NCBI GenBank assembly: GCA_035491895.1
Contig: DATJJY010000005.1
Span: 1 to 33,694, forward strand
Direction: 5' to 3'
DNA: 33,694 nucleotides
DNA from: DASTHG01 sp035491895
Lineage (GTDB): Bacteria; Gemmatimonadota; Gemmatimonadetes; Gemmatimonadales; GWC2-71-9
The notes under the pieces are model-generated. The model worked only from the letters and a program-made list of their open reading frames with translations, searched no databases and was not told the DNA's origin. Shown piece after piece: positions 21,283 through 29,326 of the stretch (its first letter is position 1; the number at the start of each line of letters is the position of its first letter). The translations under genes were made by a program, and so were the position numbers.

Positions 21283-22703
21283 GACGGGAACCTACGGACG
21301 CCGGTCCATTCCCGGCAGGCGTGGATCGGGACGACTTTGCCGGGATTGACGCGCTCGTCCGGGTCGAACACCCGCCGCACCGCCAGCATCGCCGCCAGGG
21401 CGTCGCCGTCGAACACGAGCGGCATGTAGCGCAGCTTGTCGAGCCCCACGCCGTGCTCGCCGGTGATCGTCCCTCCGGCGGCGATGCAGGTCGACATGAT
21501 CTCCGCCGAGGCGGTCTCGACCCGCGCTTTGAGCTCCGCATCGGTCGCGTCGAAGGAAATGTTGGGATGGAGGTTGCCGTCGCCCGCATGAAAGACGTTG
21601 CTGACGACGAGCCGGTAGCGGGCGGCGATGTCGCTGATCGACTCGAGCACGTCGGGGAGCGCGGAGCGCGGCACGACGGCGTCCTGGACGACGAGGTCGC
21701 GCGAGAGGCGGCCCATCGCGCCGAAGGCTTTCTTGCGCCCCTGCCAGAGGCGTTCCCGCTCCGCGAGGTCGGCGGCGATGCGCACGCTGCGCGCACCATG
21801 GCCCGCGAGGAGGTCCCCGGCCGCTTTCGCATCGGCGTCGACCGCTGCGGCGACCATGCCGTCCAGCTCTACCAGCAGTACCGCCGCGGCGTCTCGCGGG
21901 TAACCCGCGGCGTACACCGAATCCTCCACGGCGTTGATGCACGATCGGTCCATCATCTCGAGCGCCGCGGCGACGATGCCGGAGGCGATGATGGCGGAGA
22001 CGGCTTCACCCGCCGCCCTGAGGCTCGAGAAGTCGGCGAGCAGCGTGCGTACGGTCGACGGCGTCGGAGTCAGCCGCACCGTGATGCGCGTCGCGATGCC
22101 GAAGTTGCCTTCCGATCCGACGAACAGCCCGACGAGATCGGGGCCCCACGGCTCTCCCGCCGGGGAGCCGAGCGCGACTACGCGGCCGTCGGCGAGCACG
22201 ACCTCGAGGGCGAGGATGTGCGCGGTCGTCGCGCCGTACTTGAGGCAATGCGGCCCGCCGGCGTTTTCGGCGACGTTCCCCCCGATCGTGCAGGCGGTTT
22301 GGCTCGAGGGATCGGGGGCGTAGTGCAGTCCGTGACGGGCGGTCGCGGCCGAGAGACGGACGTTGACCACACCCGGTTCGACGACGGCGCGGCGATTCTT
22401 CGGGTCGATCTCGAGAATGCGGTTCAGCCGCGTGAGCACGACGAGGGCCGCATCGGGGTTGGCGAGGGCCCCGCCCGACAGCCCCGTACCGGCGCCACGG
22501 GGCACGAAGGGGATAGCGTGTGCCGCGAGTACTCTGACGACGGCGATCAGCTCGTCCCGCGTACCGGGGAACACGACGAGTCCCGGGAGCCGCCGGTGCG
22601 TCGGCAGGCCATCCGACGCGAACGTGAGGCGATCGCTCGTCGACTGGCGGACATACCGAGGGCCGACGATTCGCTCCAGCTCTGAAAAGACTGCAGAGAG
22701 CAT
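21279..22703 (-). CDS. glcD: Glycolate oxidase FAD-linked subunit GlcD
   Basis: A 474-residue FAD-linked oxidase. The FAD-binding PCMH domain (about 35-215) has PRGAGTGLSGGAL, DPSSQTACTIGGNVAENAGG and GLFVGSEGNFGIAT; the C-terminal cap has NVFHAGDGNLHP and TGEHGVGLDK, both typical of GlcD and D-lactate dehydrogenases. With glcE and glcF in one operon, glycolate to glyoxylate oxidation is the likely role. I chose ATG 22703. A TTG at 22727 in frame is possible, but TATACT at 22715-22710 (-) lies where it would be a -10 box giving a nearly leaderless message starting at this ATG. The long hairpin 22730-22836 lies just upstream. Confidence 0.92.
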   Translation of the reverse strand: MLSAVFSELERIVGPRYVRQSTSDRLTFASDGLPTHRRLPGLVVFPGTRDELIAVVRVLAAHAIPFVPRGAGTGLSGGALANPDAALVVLTRLNRILEIDPKNRRAVVEPGVVNVRLSAATARHGLHYAPDPSSQTACTIGGNVAENAGGPHCLKYGATTAHILALEVVLADGRVVALGSPAGEPWGPDLVGLFVGSEGNFGIATRITVRLTPTPSTVRTLLADFSSLRAAGEAVSAIIASGIVAAALEMMDRSCINAVEDSVYAAGYPRDAAAVLLVELDGMVAAAVDADAKAAGDLLAGHGARSVRIAADLAERERLWQGRKKAFGAMGRLSRDLVVQDAVVPRSALPDVLESISDIAARYRLVVSNVFHAGDGNLHPNISFDATDAELKARVETASAEIMSTCIAAGGTITGEHGVGLDKLRYMPLVFDGDALAAMLAVRRVFDPDERVNPGKVVPIHACREWTGVRRFPS

Positions 22704-22709
22704 GGATGT

Positions 22710-22715
22710 AGTATA
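22710..22715 (-). promoter_or_regulatory. Candidate -10 element of the glc operon
   Basis: TATACT on the - strand ends 6 bases before the glcD ATG. Transcription would begin at or next to the start codon (leaderless message). No good -35 box is visible; at 17-bp spacing the sequence is GCGTCT and falls within an arm of the upstream hairpin. Confidence 0.35.
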
Positions 22716-22729
22716 AAGGAACGGCAACG

Positions 22730-22836
22730 ACTAGACGCAGCAGACGCACAGGGGAAGACAGTAAAAGAAAGAGGGATCAGGAAGTGCTTGCCTGATCCCT
22801 CTGCTCTGTTCACCCCTGTGCGTCTGTACGTCTAGT
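22730..22836. terminator. Long nested hairpin after the sigma factor gene
   Basis: Three nested perfect stems: ACTAGACG (22730-22737) with CGTCTAGT (22829-22836); CAGACGCACAGGGG (22741-22754) with CCCCTGTGCGTCTG (22813-22826); and AGAGGGATCAGG (22770-22781) with CCTGATCCCTCT (22791-22802), loop of 9 bases. It starts 2 bp after the sigma factor stop (-) and fills the gap to glcD. It could terminate the sigma message; the long purine spacer GAAGACAGTAAAAGAAA between stems is unusual for a simple terminator and hints at a palindromic repeat element. Confidence 0.65.
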
Positions 22837-22838
22837 TC

Positions 22839-23735
22839 TTAGGCCGCTCTCCAGAACCCCTTCAGCGCCTTGCCGTCAGGGGACTCTCTCAGCTTCTCGA
22901 ACGCCCGCTCCCGGATCTGGCGGATGCGCTCGCGCGTGACGCCCATCAGCGCGCCGATCTTCTCGAGCGTCATCGCTTCGCTGCCTTCTTCGAGTCCGTA
23001 ATAGAGATAGAGGATCTTGCGTTCGCGGGGTGTGAGATACTTCTGGAAGATGCGGTCGATGAATTCCCGCATCAACTTGCCGTCGGTGCGGTCCTCGATC
23101 TCTCCGCCCTCGATCCCGGCGAACCGCTCGCCCAGTGTCGCGGCGTCCTTGTCGGTACGATCGACCGGGGCGTCGAGCGACAGCTCTGCTGCCGTCATGC
23201 GACGCGCCGTCCGGACGTTCTCGACCGAATCCTCGAGCGCTTTCGCGATCTCGTCGTCGGTCGGCTCGCGTCCCAGCTCCTGGGAGAGATAGGTCTCGGT
23301 GCGGCTCATCCGGATCAGCTGGGAATTCTGGTTCAGCGGGATGCGGACACTGCGGGTCTGCTCGGCGAGGGCCTTGAGGACTGCCTGGCGCACCCACCAC
23401 ACGGCATACGAGATGAACTTCACGCCCTGATCGGGATCGAACTTCTTCACCGCTTTCAGCAATCCCTCGTTGCCGATTGCCACCAGCTCCGACAGGTCGA
23501 GTCCGTGCCCCTGGTACTTTTTCACATAGGAGATCACGAACCGCAGGTTTGCAGTGACCAGACGCTCGGCCGCCTTCTCGTCGCCACGCTGGACGCGTCG
23601 AGCGAGTCGACGTTCTTCAGCGGGATCCTTGATGAGGGGGAGCTTCTGGATGTCCTGCAGGTACTGGTCGAATGCACCGGATGGCGTGGCTTTGAAGAAT
23701 GACTTGGACTTGCCTGTCGACGACGCACGGGCCAT
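22839..23735 (-). CDS. Sigma-70 family RNA polymerase sigma factor (RpoD/SigA-like, short N-terminus)
   Basis: A 298-residue sigma factor. Region 1.2 starts at about residue 22 (FDQYLQDIQKLPLI); region 2 spans about 63-135 with NLRFVISYVKKYQG, LVAIGNEGLLKAVKKFD and FISYAVWWVRQAV (-10 recognition); region 3 about 145-220; region 4 about 233-285 with LTPRERKILYLYYGL and the helix-turn-helix TLEKIGALMGVTRERIRQIR. It has no region 1.1 and no large non-conserved insert, so it could be the primary factor of a lineage with a short form or a group 2 (RpoS/HrdB-like) factor. ATG 23735 is preceded by GGGAG 10 bases upstream; a TTG at 23750 is the alternative. It has a good consensus promoter and a 3' hairpin, so it seems to be a single-gene unit. 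Confidence 0.93.
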   Translation of the reverse strand: MARASSTGKSKSFFKATPSGAFDQYLQDIQKLPLIKDPAEERRLARRVQRGDEKAAERLVTANLRFVISYVKKYQGHGLDLSELVAIGNEGLLKAVKKFDPDQGVKFISYAVWWVRQAVLKALAEQTRSVRIPLNQNSQLIRMSRTETYLSQELGREPTDDEIAKALEDSVENVRTARRMTAAELSLDAPVDRTDKDAATLGERFAGIEGGEIEDRTDGKLMREFIDRIFQKYLTPRERKILYLYYGLEEGSEAMTLEKIGALMGVTRERIRQIRERAFEKLRESPDGKALKGFWRAA

Positions 23736-23792
23736 GCGCTGGACTCCCAAGCAAGGCGGTCGCGTTGTAATAGGGGACGGCGAAGCGCGCTC

Positions 23793-23821
23793 AATATAGG
23801 AAGCACTATTCTCACGTGCAA
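23793..23821 (-). promoter_or_regulatory. Sigma-70-type promoter of the sigma factor gene
   Basis: On the - strand TTGCAC (23821-23816), a 17-bp spacer and TATATT (23798-23793) form a near-consensus promoter about 58 bases upstream of the ATG. The leader would be about 50 bases. Confidence 0.65.
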
Positions 23822-23977
23822 ATGTAGCTAGTTTTCCACATCACAAATCATTAGGCCGCTGACCACTGCGGCGTTTGTCCACTATCAACAATGGCTGTGG
23901 AAAGAGATCTCGGTGCAAACTGTGTTCGTAACTTGTTGAAAATCGGCTACAGGTCGCCTAACTCGTTTACGCCCAAG
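23822..23977. other. AT-richer intergenic region with TCCAC-type boxes
   Basis: This gap between aroB (ends 23978, -) and the sigma promoter is clearly less GC-rich than the rest. It holds TTTTCCACA (23832-23840), TTGTCCACT (23875-23883) and, on the other strand, CTTTCCACA (23904-23896). These resemble DnaA boxes (TTATCCACA) with one or two mismatches. No gene is supported here; a + frame starting at 23891 runs into the antisense of aroB and is not credible. Confidence 0.4.
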
Positions 23978-25084
23978 TCATTGTCCCAACACTTCTCGTA
24001 CGATGTCCTCGGAAATGGCGGTCGTCCATCCATTTCTCGTATCGCCGCACATTTCGCCGATGCGCCGCGGCAACGCGAAGCGCAGATCAGTGCCGCGCCG
24101 TTTCTTGTCGTGGCGCATCGCCGCGACGAGATCGTCCACGGGCGCCTCGCCGGAGAGCGCGACCGGCAAGTCGAACCGTTCCAGCAAGTGGACGATTGAC
24201 GCAGCGGTGCCGCGCTCGGTGATGCCGACGCGCTCCCCCAGCGCCGCTTCGAGCGCCATCCCTATGGCGATCCCCTCACCATGCAGTATCGCATAGCCGT
24301 TCGTCGCTTCCACGGCGTGCCCAATCGTGTGTCCGAAGTTGAGCAACGCACGACGGCCGGCTTCCCGCTCGTCCGCCGCCACGACCGCGGCCTTGATCTC
24401 GATCGAGCGGGTCACCAGACGCTCGACAGCTGCCGGATCGCGCTCCTTTCCCATCACCGCGTCACGATCCCGCTCCAAGGACGCGTAATAATCGGCATCG
24501 GCGATTACACCGTGCTTGATCGCCTCCGCCATCCCGGCGGCGAGCTGCGGCGCGGGCAGGGTGCCGAGCGTGTCCAGGTCGGCGATCACGACCCGCGGCT
24601 GGTGAAACGCGCCGAGCAGGTTCTTGCCGCGCGGCGTGTCCACTCCCGTCTTGCCGCCGATCGACGAGTCGATCATCGCGAGCAGGGTGGTCGGGAGCTG
24701 GACGAACGGGATCCCCCGGTAGTAGGTCGCCGCGACGAACCCCGCAACGTCGCCGACGACGCCGCCGCCCAGCGCCAGCACAGCCCCATCGCGTCCGAGC
24801 TGTGCCTCGAGCATCCGGTCCGACACGGACGCCCACGAATCGCGCGTCTTGTTCCACTCGCCCGCCGCGAACGCGTACAGCTCAGCCTCGAGGCCCCCAT
24901 CCTTCAACACTCGCATGACCGTCGGACCGTACAGCTCGGCGACATGCGAATCGCTGATCACCGCGTAGCGCCGTGCGGGACAATGCCGCGTGACGAGCCG
25001 CGCGAGATCCTGGAGCAGCCCGCGGTCGATGAGGATGTCGTAGGAAGCGTCCCGCTCAGAGATCAGCGGGACGCGCACCGTCAC
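23978..25084 (-). CDS. aroB: 3-dehydroquinate synthase
   Basis: A 368-residue cytosolic enzyme that turns DAHP into 3-dehydroquinate, step two of the shikimate pathway. NAD-binding GGGVVGD is at 106-112, followed by ATYYRGIPFVQLPTTLLAMI and DSSIGGKTGVD. Expected metal ligands are Glu187 (AEAIKHG), His252 (NFGHTIGH) and His268 (LHGEG), with the 16-residue His-His spacing known for the family. The GTG at 25084 overlaps the stop of the cobalamin adenosyltransferase gene (GTGA). The frame is open for 50 codons further upstream, but that stretch is Arg/Gly-rich, out of frame with the upstream gene, and not homologous to AroB. Confidence 0.95.
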   Translation of the reverse strand: MTVRVPLISERDASYDILIDRGLLQDLARLVTRHCPARRYAVISDSHVAELYGPTVMRVLKDGGLEAELYAFAAGEWNKTRDSWASVSDRMLEAQLGRDGAVLALGGGVVGDVAGFVAATYYRGIPFVQLPTTLLAMIDSSIGGKTGVDTPRGKNLLGAFHQPRVVIADLDTLGTLPAPQLAAGMAEAIKHGVIADADYYASLERDRDAVMGKERDPAAVERLVTRSIEIKAAVVAADEREAGRRALLNFGHTIGHAVEATNGYAILHGEGIAIGMALEAALGERVGITERGTAASIVHLLERFDLPVALSGEAPVDDLVAAMRHDKKRRGTDLRFALPRRIGEMCGDTRNGWTTAISEDIVREVLGQ

Positions 25085-25644
25085 CACGGGATGTCGCCCG
25101 CGCCCGCCTGGCGGTTCGCGGCCCGCGCCAGCACGAACAGCAGATCGGAGAGCCGGTTCAAGTACCGGCCGATCACCGGCGACACCGCGGTGGCGCGTCC
25201 CAGGCCCACGACGCTGCGCTCCGCGCGCCGGCACACGGTCCGCGCCATGTGCAACGCCGCCCCTTTCGGCGCGCCGCCGGGGAGGATGAAGCTCTTGAGG
25301 GGAGGGAGCGTTGCCTCGATCCGGTCGATCGCGCCCTCGAGCTGCGCCACCGCCGGATCGGCGATCCCGGGGCCGCCCAGCGCCTTGATCAGGCGGGCCG
25401 GATCCGGGGTCGCGAGCACCGCGCCGATGGCGAAGAGATCCCGCTGAATCGCCTGGAGCAGCGGGTCCTCGAAGCCGCCGGGATCGAGCGCCCGCGCCAT
25501 CCCGATGGCCGCGTTCAGCTCGTCCACGTCACCGTAGGCGACGACGCGGGGGTGGTCCTTGGGGACGCGCTCGCCGCCGAAGAGGCCGGTTTCCCCGCTG
25601 TCTCCCGTTTTCGTGTAGATCCTCAATGCGGCCCCACTCGCCAC
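25081..25644 (-). CDS. ATP:cob(I)alamin adenosyltransferase (PduO type)
   Basis: A 187-residue PduO-type corrinoid adenosyltransferase, which makes adenosylcobalamin from ATP and reduced cobalamin. The N-terminal RIYTKTGDSGETGLFGGERV carries the ATP-binding motif; YGDVDELNAAIG, FILPGG, ARTVCRRAER and RYLNRLSDLLFVLAR are all typical. The start is uncertain: GTG 25644 directly follows GAGGGA with almost no spacing, while TTG 25626 would put the protein start exactly at LRIYTKTGD, the usual N-terminus. It is divergent from the ferredoxin reductase gene (29 bp gap) and coupled to aroB by a GTGA overlap. No cobalamin riboswitch is seen upstream. Confidence 0.92.
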   Translation of the reverse strand: MASGAALRIYTKTGDSGETGLFGGERVPKDHPRVVAYGDVDELNAAIGMARALDPGGFEDPLLQAIQRDLFAIGAVLATPDPARLIKALGGPGIADPAVAQLEGAIDRIEATLPPLKSFILPGGAPKGAALHMARTVCRRAERSVVGLGRATAVSPVIGRYLNRLSDLLFVLARAANRQAGAGDIPW

Positions 25645-25673
25645 TCCCTCACGGTTCCGTTACGATTGGCGCC

Positions 25674-26696
25674 ATGCAGGACCTCAAAGATATCACCATC
25701 ATCGGGGCCGGTCCGACCGGTTTGTTCGCCGCATTCTACGCCGGCATGCGGGGCGCGTCGCACCGCCTGATCGACAACCTCGACCAGCTCGGCGGGCAGC
25801 TCACCGCGCTGTATCCCGAGAAATACGTCTTCGACGTGGCGGGCTTCCCGAAGGTCCTGGCCAAGGACCTCGTCAAAGGGATGGCGGAACAGGGGCTGCA
25901 ATGGAAGGCTCCCGTCCATCTCGGCGAGAAAGTGGTGGGGTTGCGCGAGGAATCGGACGGGGGCGCACCGCGGTTCGTCATCGTCACCGATCGGGACGAG
26001 TATCCCTCGCGGGCGGTGCTCATCGCCGGAGGGATCGGGGCCTTCACACCGCGCAAGCTGCCGCTGAAGGACGCCGACCACTGGCTGGGGCGCGGTCTGT
26101 ACGACCGGGTGCTCGATCCGCAGGTCTTCCGGGAGAAACGCACCCTGATCGTCGGCGGGGGCGACTCGGCGTTCGACTGGGCCGTCAATCTGCAGGGTGT
26201 CGCCGGCTCGATCCTGATGATCCACCGGCGTGACGGCTTCCGGGCGCATCAGGCGACGATCGAGCAAGTACAACGGCTCGCGGCGGAGGGGAAAATGGAG
26301 CTGCGGACGTTCTGGGAGCTACGGGCGATCGAGGGAGGCGAGCGGATCGAGCGCGTCACGATCGTCAACAGCAAGACGAAAGAGGAAGCGACGCTGCCGA
26401 TGGACTGCGTGATTCCGCAGCTCGGCTTCGTCTCTTCCCTCGGGGCGATCGCGGAGTGGGGACTCGAGATCGAAAAGGGCGATATCCGCGTGTCCCAAAC
26501 GATGGAAACGAACCGGCGCGGGATCTACGCGGCGGGGGACATCACGACCTACCCGGGCAAACTGAAGCTCATTGCGACGGGGGTCGCGGAGGCGTGCATC
26601 GCCGTGAACCACGCGGCGCATTTCCTCAACCCCAGCTCGAAGTTCGAGCCGGGACACTCGAGCAACATGGCGCTGTTCGGCCAATCGCCCGACTAA
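25674..26696 (+). CDS. Thioredoxin-reductase-like ferredoxin-NADP(+) reductase
   Basis: A 340-residue FAD/NADP(H) oxidoreductase. FAD motif GAGPTG is at 11-16, NADP motif GGGDSA at 161-166 with HRRDGFRA at 184-191 (Arg pair for the 2'-phosphate), and the second FAD motif YAAGDITTYPGK at 285-296. The CxxC redox pair of thioredoxin reductase is absent between the two NADP motifs, which is the mark of the TrxR-like ferredoxin-NADP reductases (YumC/Chlorobium FNR type). The C-terminal extension after about 310 is also typical. Met at 25674 gives the standard N-terminus; an earlier ATG at 25626 would overlap the divergent gene. It converges on tyrA with a 6-bp gap. Confidence 0.92.
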   Translation: MQDLKDITIIGAGPTGLFAAFYAGMRGASHRLIDNLDQLGGQLTALYPEKYVFDVAGFPKVLAKDLVKGMAEQGLQWKAPVHLGEKVVGLREESDGGAPRFVIVTDRDEYPSRAVLIAGGIGAFTPRKLPLKDADHWLGRGLYDRVLDPQVFREKRTLIVGGGDSAFDWAVNLQGVAGSILMIHRRDGFRAHQATIEQVQRLAAEGKMELRTFWELRAIEGGERIERVTIVNSKTKEEATLPMDCVIPQLGFVSSLGAIAEWGLEIEKGDIRVSQTMETNRRGIYAAGDITTYPGKLKLIATGVAEACIAVNHAAHFLNPSSKFEPGHSSNMALFGQSPD

Positions 26697-26702
26697 GGCC
26701 GC

Positions 26703-27806
26703 TCAGCCCAGCTCCGCCGGGAGCGATTCGGGGAAGAATGACCGCCCGGCCTCCATCAGCCCCGTGAAGGCCGCGGCGTCGTCGGCGAGCGCCGCGCGCT
26801 CGATCTCGGCGAGACAGGCGCGGACCAGCGCGAACAGCTCTCCCGAGTGGCGATTGAGCCGCTGAATCTCGTAGTACAGCCCCGGACTCTCGCGCGACAC
26901 CTCCGCCGCGCTGCGCGCCTCCTTCAGATACGTCGTGCTGGCCACCTGGGAGAGGTCCGCGAACGAGCGGCCGCTCCGGGCGAGCGTCGTGAAGAAGAGA
27001 ATCGCCACCAGGTGGCTCAAGCCCAGCACGTACTGCATCAGCTCGTCGTGCTGCGCCACGGGCAGGCGGGTGATCGTGAGCGCGGTGTCGGCGAACAGGG
27101 AAGCGGCCTCGTCCGCGGCGCGGGCATTGCCGCAGTCGCACACCGCCATCACGCGGCCGGCGAGCGTACGCGCTCCGGGCCCGAACAGCGGGTGGATGCT
27201 CGCCACACGCTGGCCGCGCCGCCCGGCTGCCTCGAGCAGATCGAGCACATGACTCTTCAAGCTGAACGCATCGACGACCAAGGCCTCGGGCTCGAGGCCG
27301 AGGATCCCGCCGAGGACCTCCCGGCCCACGGCGAGGGGGGTGGTGACGAGGACGGCGTCGGCGGCCTGCACGGCGCTCTGGAGATCGGTCGCGGCGGGGA
27401 ATCCGTGCACCGGTCCGGCGGGGTCCAGCGTCGTGACACCGTGACCCTGACTGGCGAAGAAGTCGGCGAGCCAACGGCCGATCTTTCCCGCGCCCCCGAC
27501 GAGCAGGATGCGGCGCCCCGGTGCCCCGCTGCCCGCGAGATCCGATTCCTGCGTGCGCACTGCCTCACCGATCAGCAGCTGGCTGAACCGCTCGGCGAGC
27601 CGGTCGTCGAGGCCGGCCTCCGCGGCGAGCGCGTGGAACCGCGCGAGCACTTCCGACTCGGTCGCGTAATTACGGACGGGTAGGCCCGCGGCCCGCTTGG
27701 CGTCACCGACCTCGCGCGCCAGGGTGAGCCGGGTCGCAACGAGCTCGATGAGCGATGCGTCGACCGCGGCGATGCGCGCTCGCAGCTCGTCCAGACTCGA
27801 GCTCAC
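26703..27806 (-). CDS. tyrA: Chorismate mutase / prephenate dehydrogenase fusion (T-protein)
   Basis: A 367-residue bifunctional protein of tyrosine synthesis. Residues 1-90 are an AroQ-type chorismate mutase (Arg9, Arg26, Lys37, Gln86 as counterparts of active-site residues); residues about 97-367 are prephenate dehydrogenase with dinucleotide motif LLVGGAGKIG (101-110), HPLFGP (His205) and the helix QHDELMQYVLGLSH (252-265). In the segment PVRNYATESEVL the Arg normally found in the xxREAxxL motif is Thr49. The start is the GTG at 27806 that overlaps the stop of the carboxypeptidase gene (GTGA). The frame is open much further upstream but that is antisense-like shadow of dacB. Linked to aroB functionally, not in operon. 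Confidence 0.92.
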   Translation of the reverse strand: MSSSLDELRARIAAVDASLIELVATRLTLAREVGDAKRAAGLPVRNYATESEVLARFHALAAEAGLDDRLAERFSQLLIGEAVRTQESDLAGSGAPGRRILLVGGAGKIGRWLADFFASQGHGVTTLDPAGPVHGFPAATDLQSAVQAADAVLVTTPLAVGREVLGGILGLEPEALVVDAFSLKSHVLDLLEAAGRRGQRVASIHPLFGPGARTLAGRVMAVCDCGNARAADEAASLFADTALTITRLPVAQHDELMQYVLGLSHLVAILFFTTLARSGRSFADLSQVASTTYLKEARSAAEVSRESPGLYYEIQRLNRHSGELFALVRACLAEIERAALADDAAAFTGLMEAGRSFFPESLPAELG

Positions 27807-29326
27807 CGGGTCTTGCCGATCTCCACCACGATCGAGTCGATCTGCGCCAGCATCGCCCGTCCGCCGATGGCGTGCGCGTTCGCTTCGATGCTGAACACCA
27901 GCGCGTGGCCGTCGGGCCGCTCGATGTACCCCGACAAGGTGTTCACGCGGTCGATGCTTCCCGTCTTGGCGAGCACACGTCCCTCGAGCAGCGTCCCGAC
28001 GAAACGACGCAGCAGCGACCCCGGCTTCCCCGAGCGGGGCAGCGCCGCCAGGAACGCCGCGCGCTTGGGATGCGCGTACATATAGGTGAGGATCTGCACG
28101 AATGCGTGGGGGGAGACGAGATTCCCGGCCGACAGTCCCGAGCCGTCTTCGAGCGCGAACGCCGTCGAGTCGACGTGAATCGAGTCGACGAGGAAGTGCC
28201 GCTCCGCGTCCAGCCCGGCATCCCAGGAGCCCGCACCGCCGAACTCCCGCCCCACGATCTTCAGGAGCATCTCGGCGAACCAGTTCTGGCTGGTATTGAG
28301 GATCGGAAACAGAATGTCGCCCAGCGGACGGCCGCGGTACTCCACCAGTGCTGCGCCGCAGCAGCGCACGGCGCGCTGGTCGAGCGAGTCGGTGGTGCTC
28401 GTCGTGCCGCCCAGGACCGGGACGCCGCGCGCCGCGAGCGAGTGCGCCAGGGCGCGCGCCGCGTACAGGTTCGGATCGGGGAGGGCGAAGCTCTCCACCC
28501 AGGGCGCGCGGCCGTGGGCCGCCGTGCCCTCCGCCCAGATATTCATCGTCCCCGGCTTGCGGAAGAAGTTGTCGCCGATCGTCGACCCCGAGTCGCCGGG
28601 ACCGGTGCGCGCCCGGTTTTCGAAGGTGAAGAGCCCCAGCTCGGGGGTCCAGGTGATCGTCGGGGGCCGGCCGACCGAGTCCGACGGAGTGATGCGGAAA
28701 TCGACGCTGTTGTCGTGAAACCCGAGCCCCGAGACCGGAGCGGCGTACCACCAGTTGAGGTCGAAATCGTCCCACGCGGGGTGCACGATCTGCGGCTCGA
28801 AGTAACTCCCGTCCCCGATGAGGCGGCCGGTCACGCGTCGCACCCCACGGGCGATGAGCGAGTCGGCGATGGCGTCCATCGCCGTAAACGTGGAATCGCA
28901 AGCGCCCGGCGCCAGCGAGTCGATCCCGAAGCAGCGCTCGGAGAACGTCGGGTCGCCCCGGCCGTACAGCACCAGGTCGCCGTCGACCACGCCGTCGCGC
29001 ACGGTTCCGTTGACGTACACGCTGGTGCGCACGCGATAGTCGGGCGGCAGGAGCGCAGCGGCCGTGGCCGAGACGACGAGCTTGGTGTTGCTCGCCGGCA
29101 CGAAGAGGCGGTCGCCGTTGCGTTGGTACAGCACGCGTCCCCGCTCGTCCTGGACGAACACCCCCCACGACACCCGGTCGTACGGTCGCTGATCGAGCAG
29201 CCCGTCGAGCCGGCGCTGGAGCGAGCCGGACCGTGGCCGCGCAGCGGCCTGGGCGTCGGCGGTCCGGAGCGGAGCGGCGAGGCAGACGCCGCTAATCGTA
29301 AGCGATGCGAGGATCAGCTTTCGCAT
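27803..29326 (-). CDS. dacB: D-alanyl-D-alanine carboxypeptidase/endopeptidase (PBP4, S13 family)
   Basis: A 507-residue secreted peptidase of family S13. Sec signal about 1-26 (ending ADAQA). Catalytic motifs: S79-N-T-K82, DGSGLSAGN (394-402, SxN-type motif) and K454-T-G456. The long insertion between the first two motifs is normal for PBP4. It trims or cleaves peptidoglycan cross-links in the periplasm. Two adjacent Cys (321-322) and Cys132/Cys143 may form disulfides. Its start ATG lies inside the 3' end of the permease gene (35-bp overlap), and its stop overlaps tyrA. The link with a peptide uptake operon suggests a role around murein peptides, but that is inference. Confidence 0.92.
   Translation of the reverse strand: MRKLILASLTISGVCLAAPLRTADAQAAARPRSGSLQRRLDGLLDQRPYDRVSWGVFVQDERGRVLYQRNGDRLFVPASNTKLVVSATAAALLPPDYRVRTSVYVNGTVRDGVVDGDLVLYGRGDPTFSERCFGIDSLAPGACDSTFTAMDAIADSLIARGVRRVTGRLIGDGSYFEPQIVHPAWDDFDLNWWYAAPVSGLGFHDNSVDFRITPSDSVGRPPTITWTPELGLFTFENRARTGPGDSGSTIGDNFFRKPGTMNIWAEGTAAHGRAPWVESFALPDPNLYAARALAHSLAARGVPVLGGTTSTTDSLDQRAVRCCGAALVEYRGRPLGDILFPILNTSQNWFAEMLLKIVGREFGGAGSWDAGLDAERHFLVDSIHVDSTAFALEDGSGLSAGNLVSPHAFVQILTYMYAHPKRAAFLAALPRSGKPGSLLRRFVGTLLEGRVLAKTGSIDRVNTLSGYIERPDGHALVFSIEANAHAIGGRAMLAQIDSIVVEIGKTR

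Noticed and set aside
23822..23977. Replication origin
   Set aside because: DnaA-like boxes are imperfect and few, and none of the usual origin neighbours (dnaA, dnaN, rpmH, gidA, parAB) is present.
23891..24199. Small + frame of 102 codons in the gap before the sigma gene
   Set aside because: Starts in the AT-richer gap but most of it is antisense to aroB; no ribosome site or similarity seen.
25085..25234. 50-codon N-terminal extension of aroB
   Set aside because: Lies inside the adenosyltransferase gene in another frame, is Arg/Gly-rich and not AroB-like; the GTGA overlap start at 25084 fits the family N-terminus.
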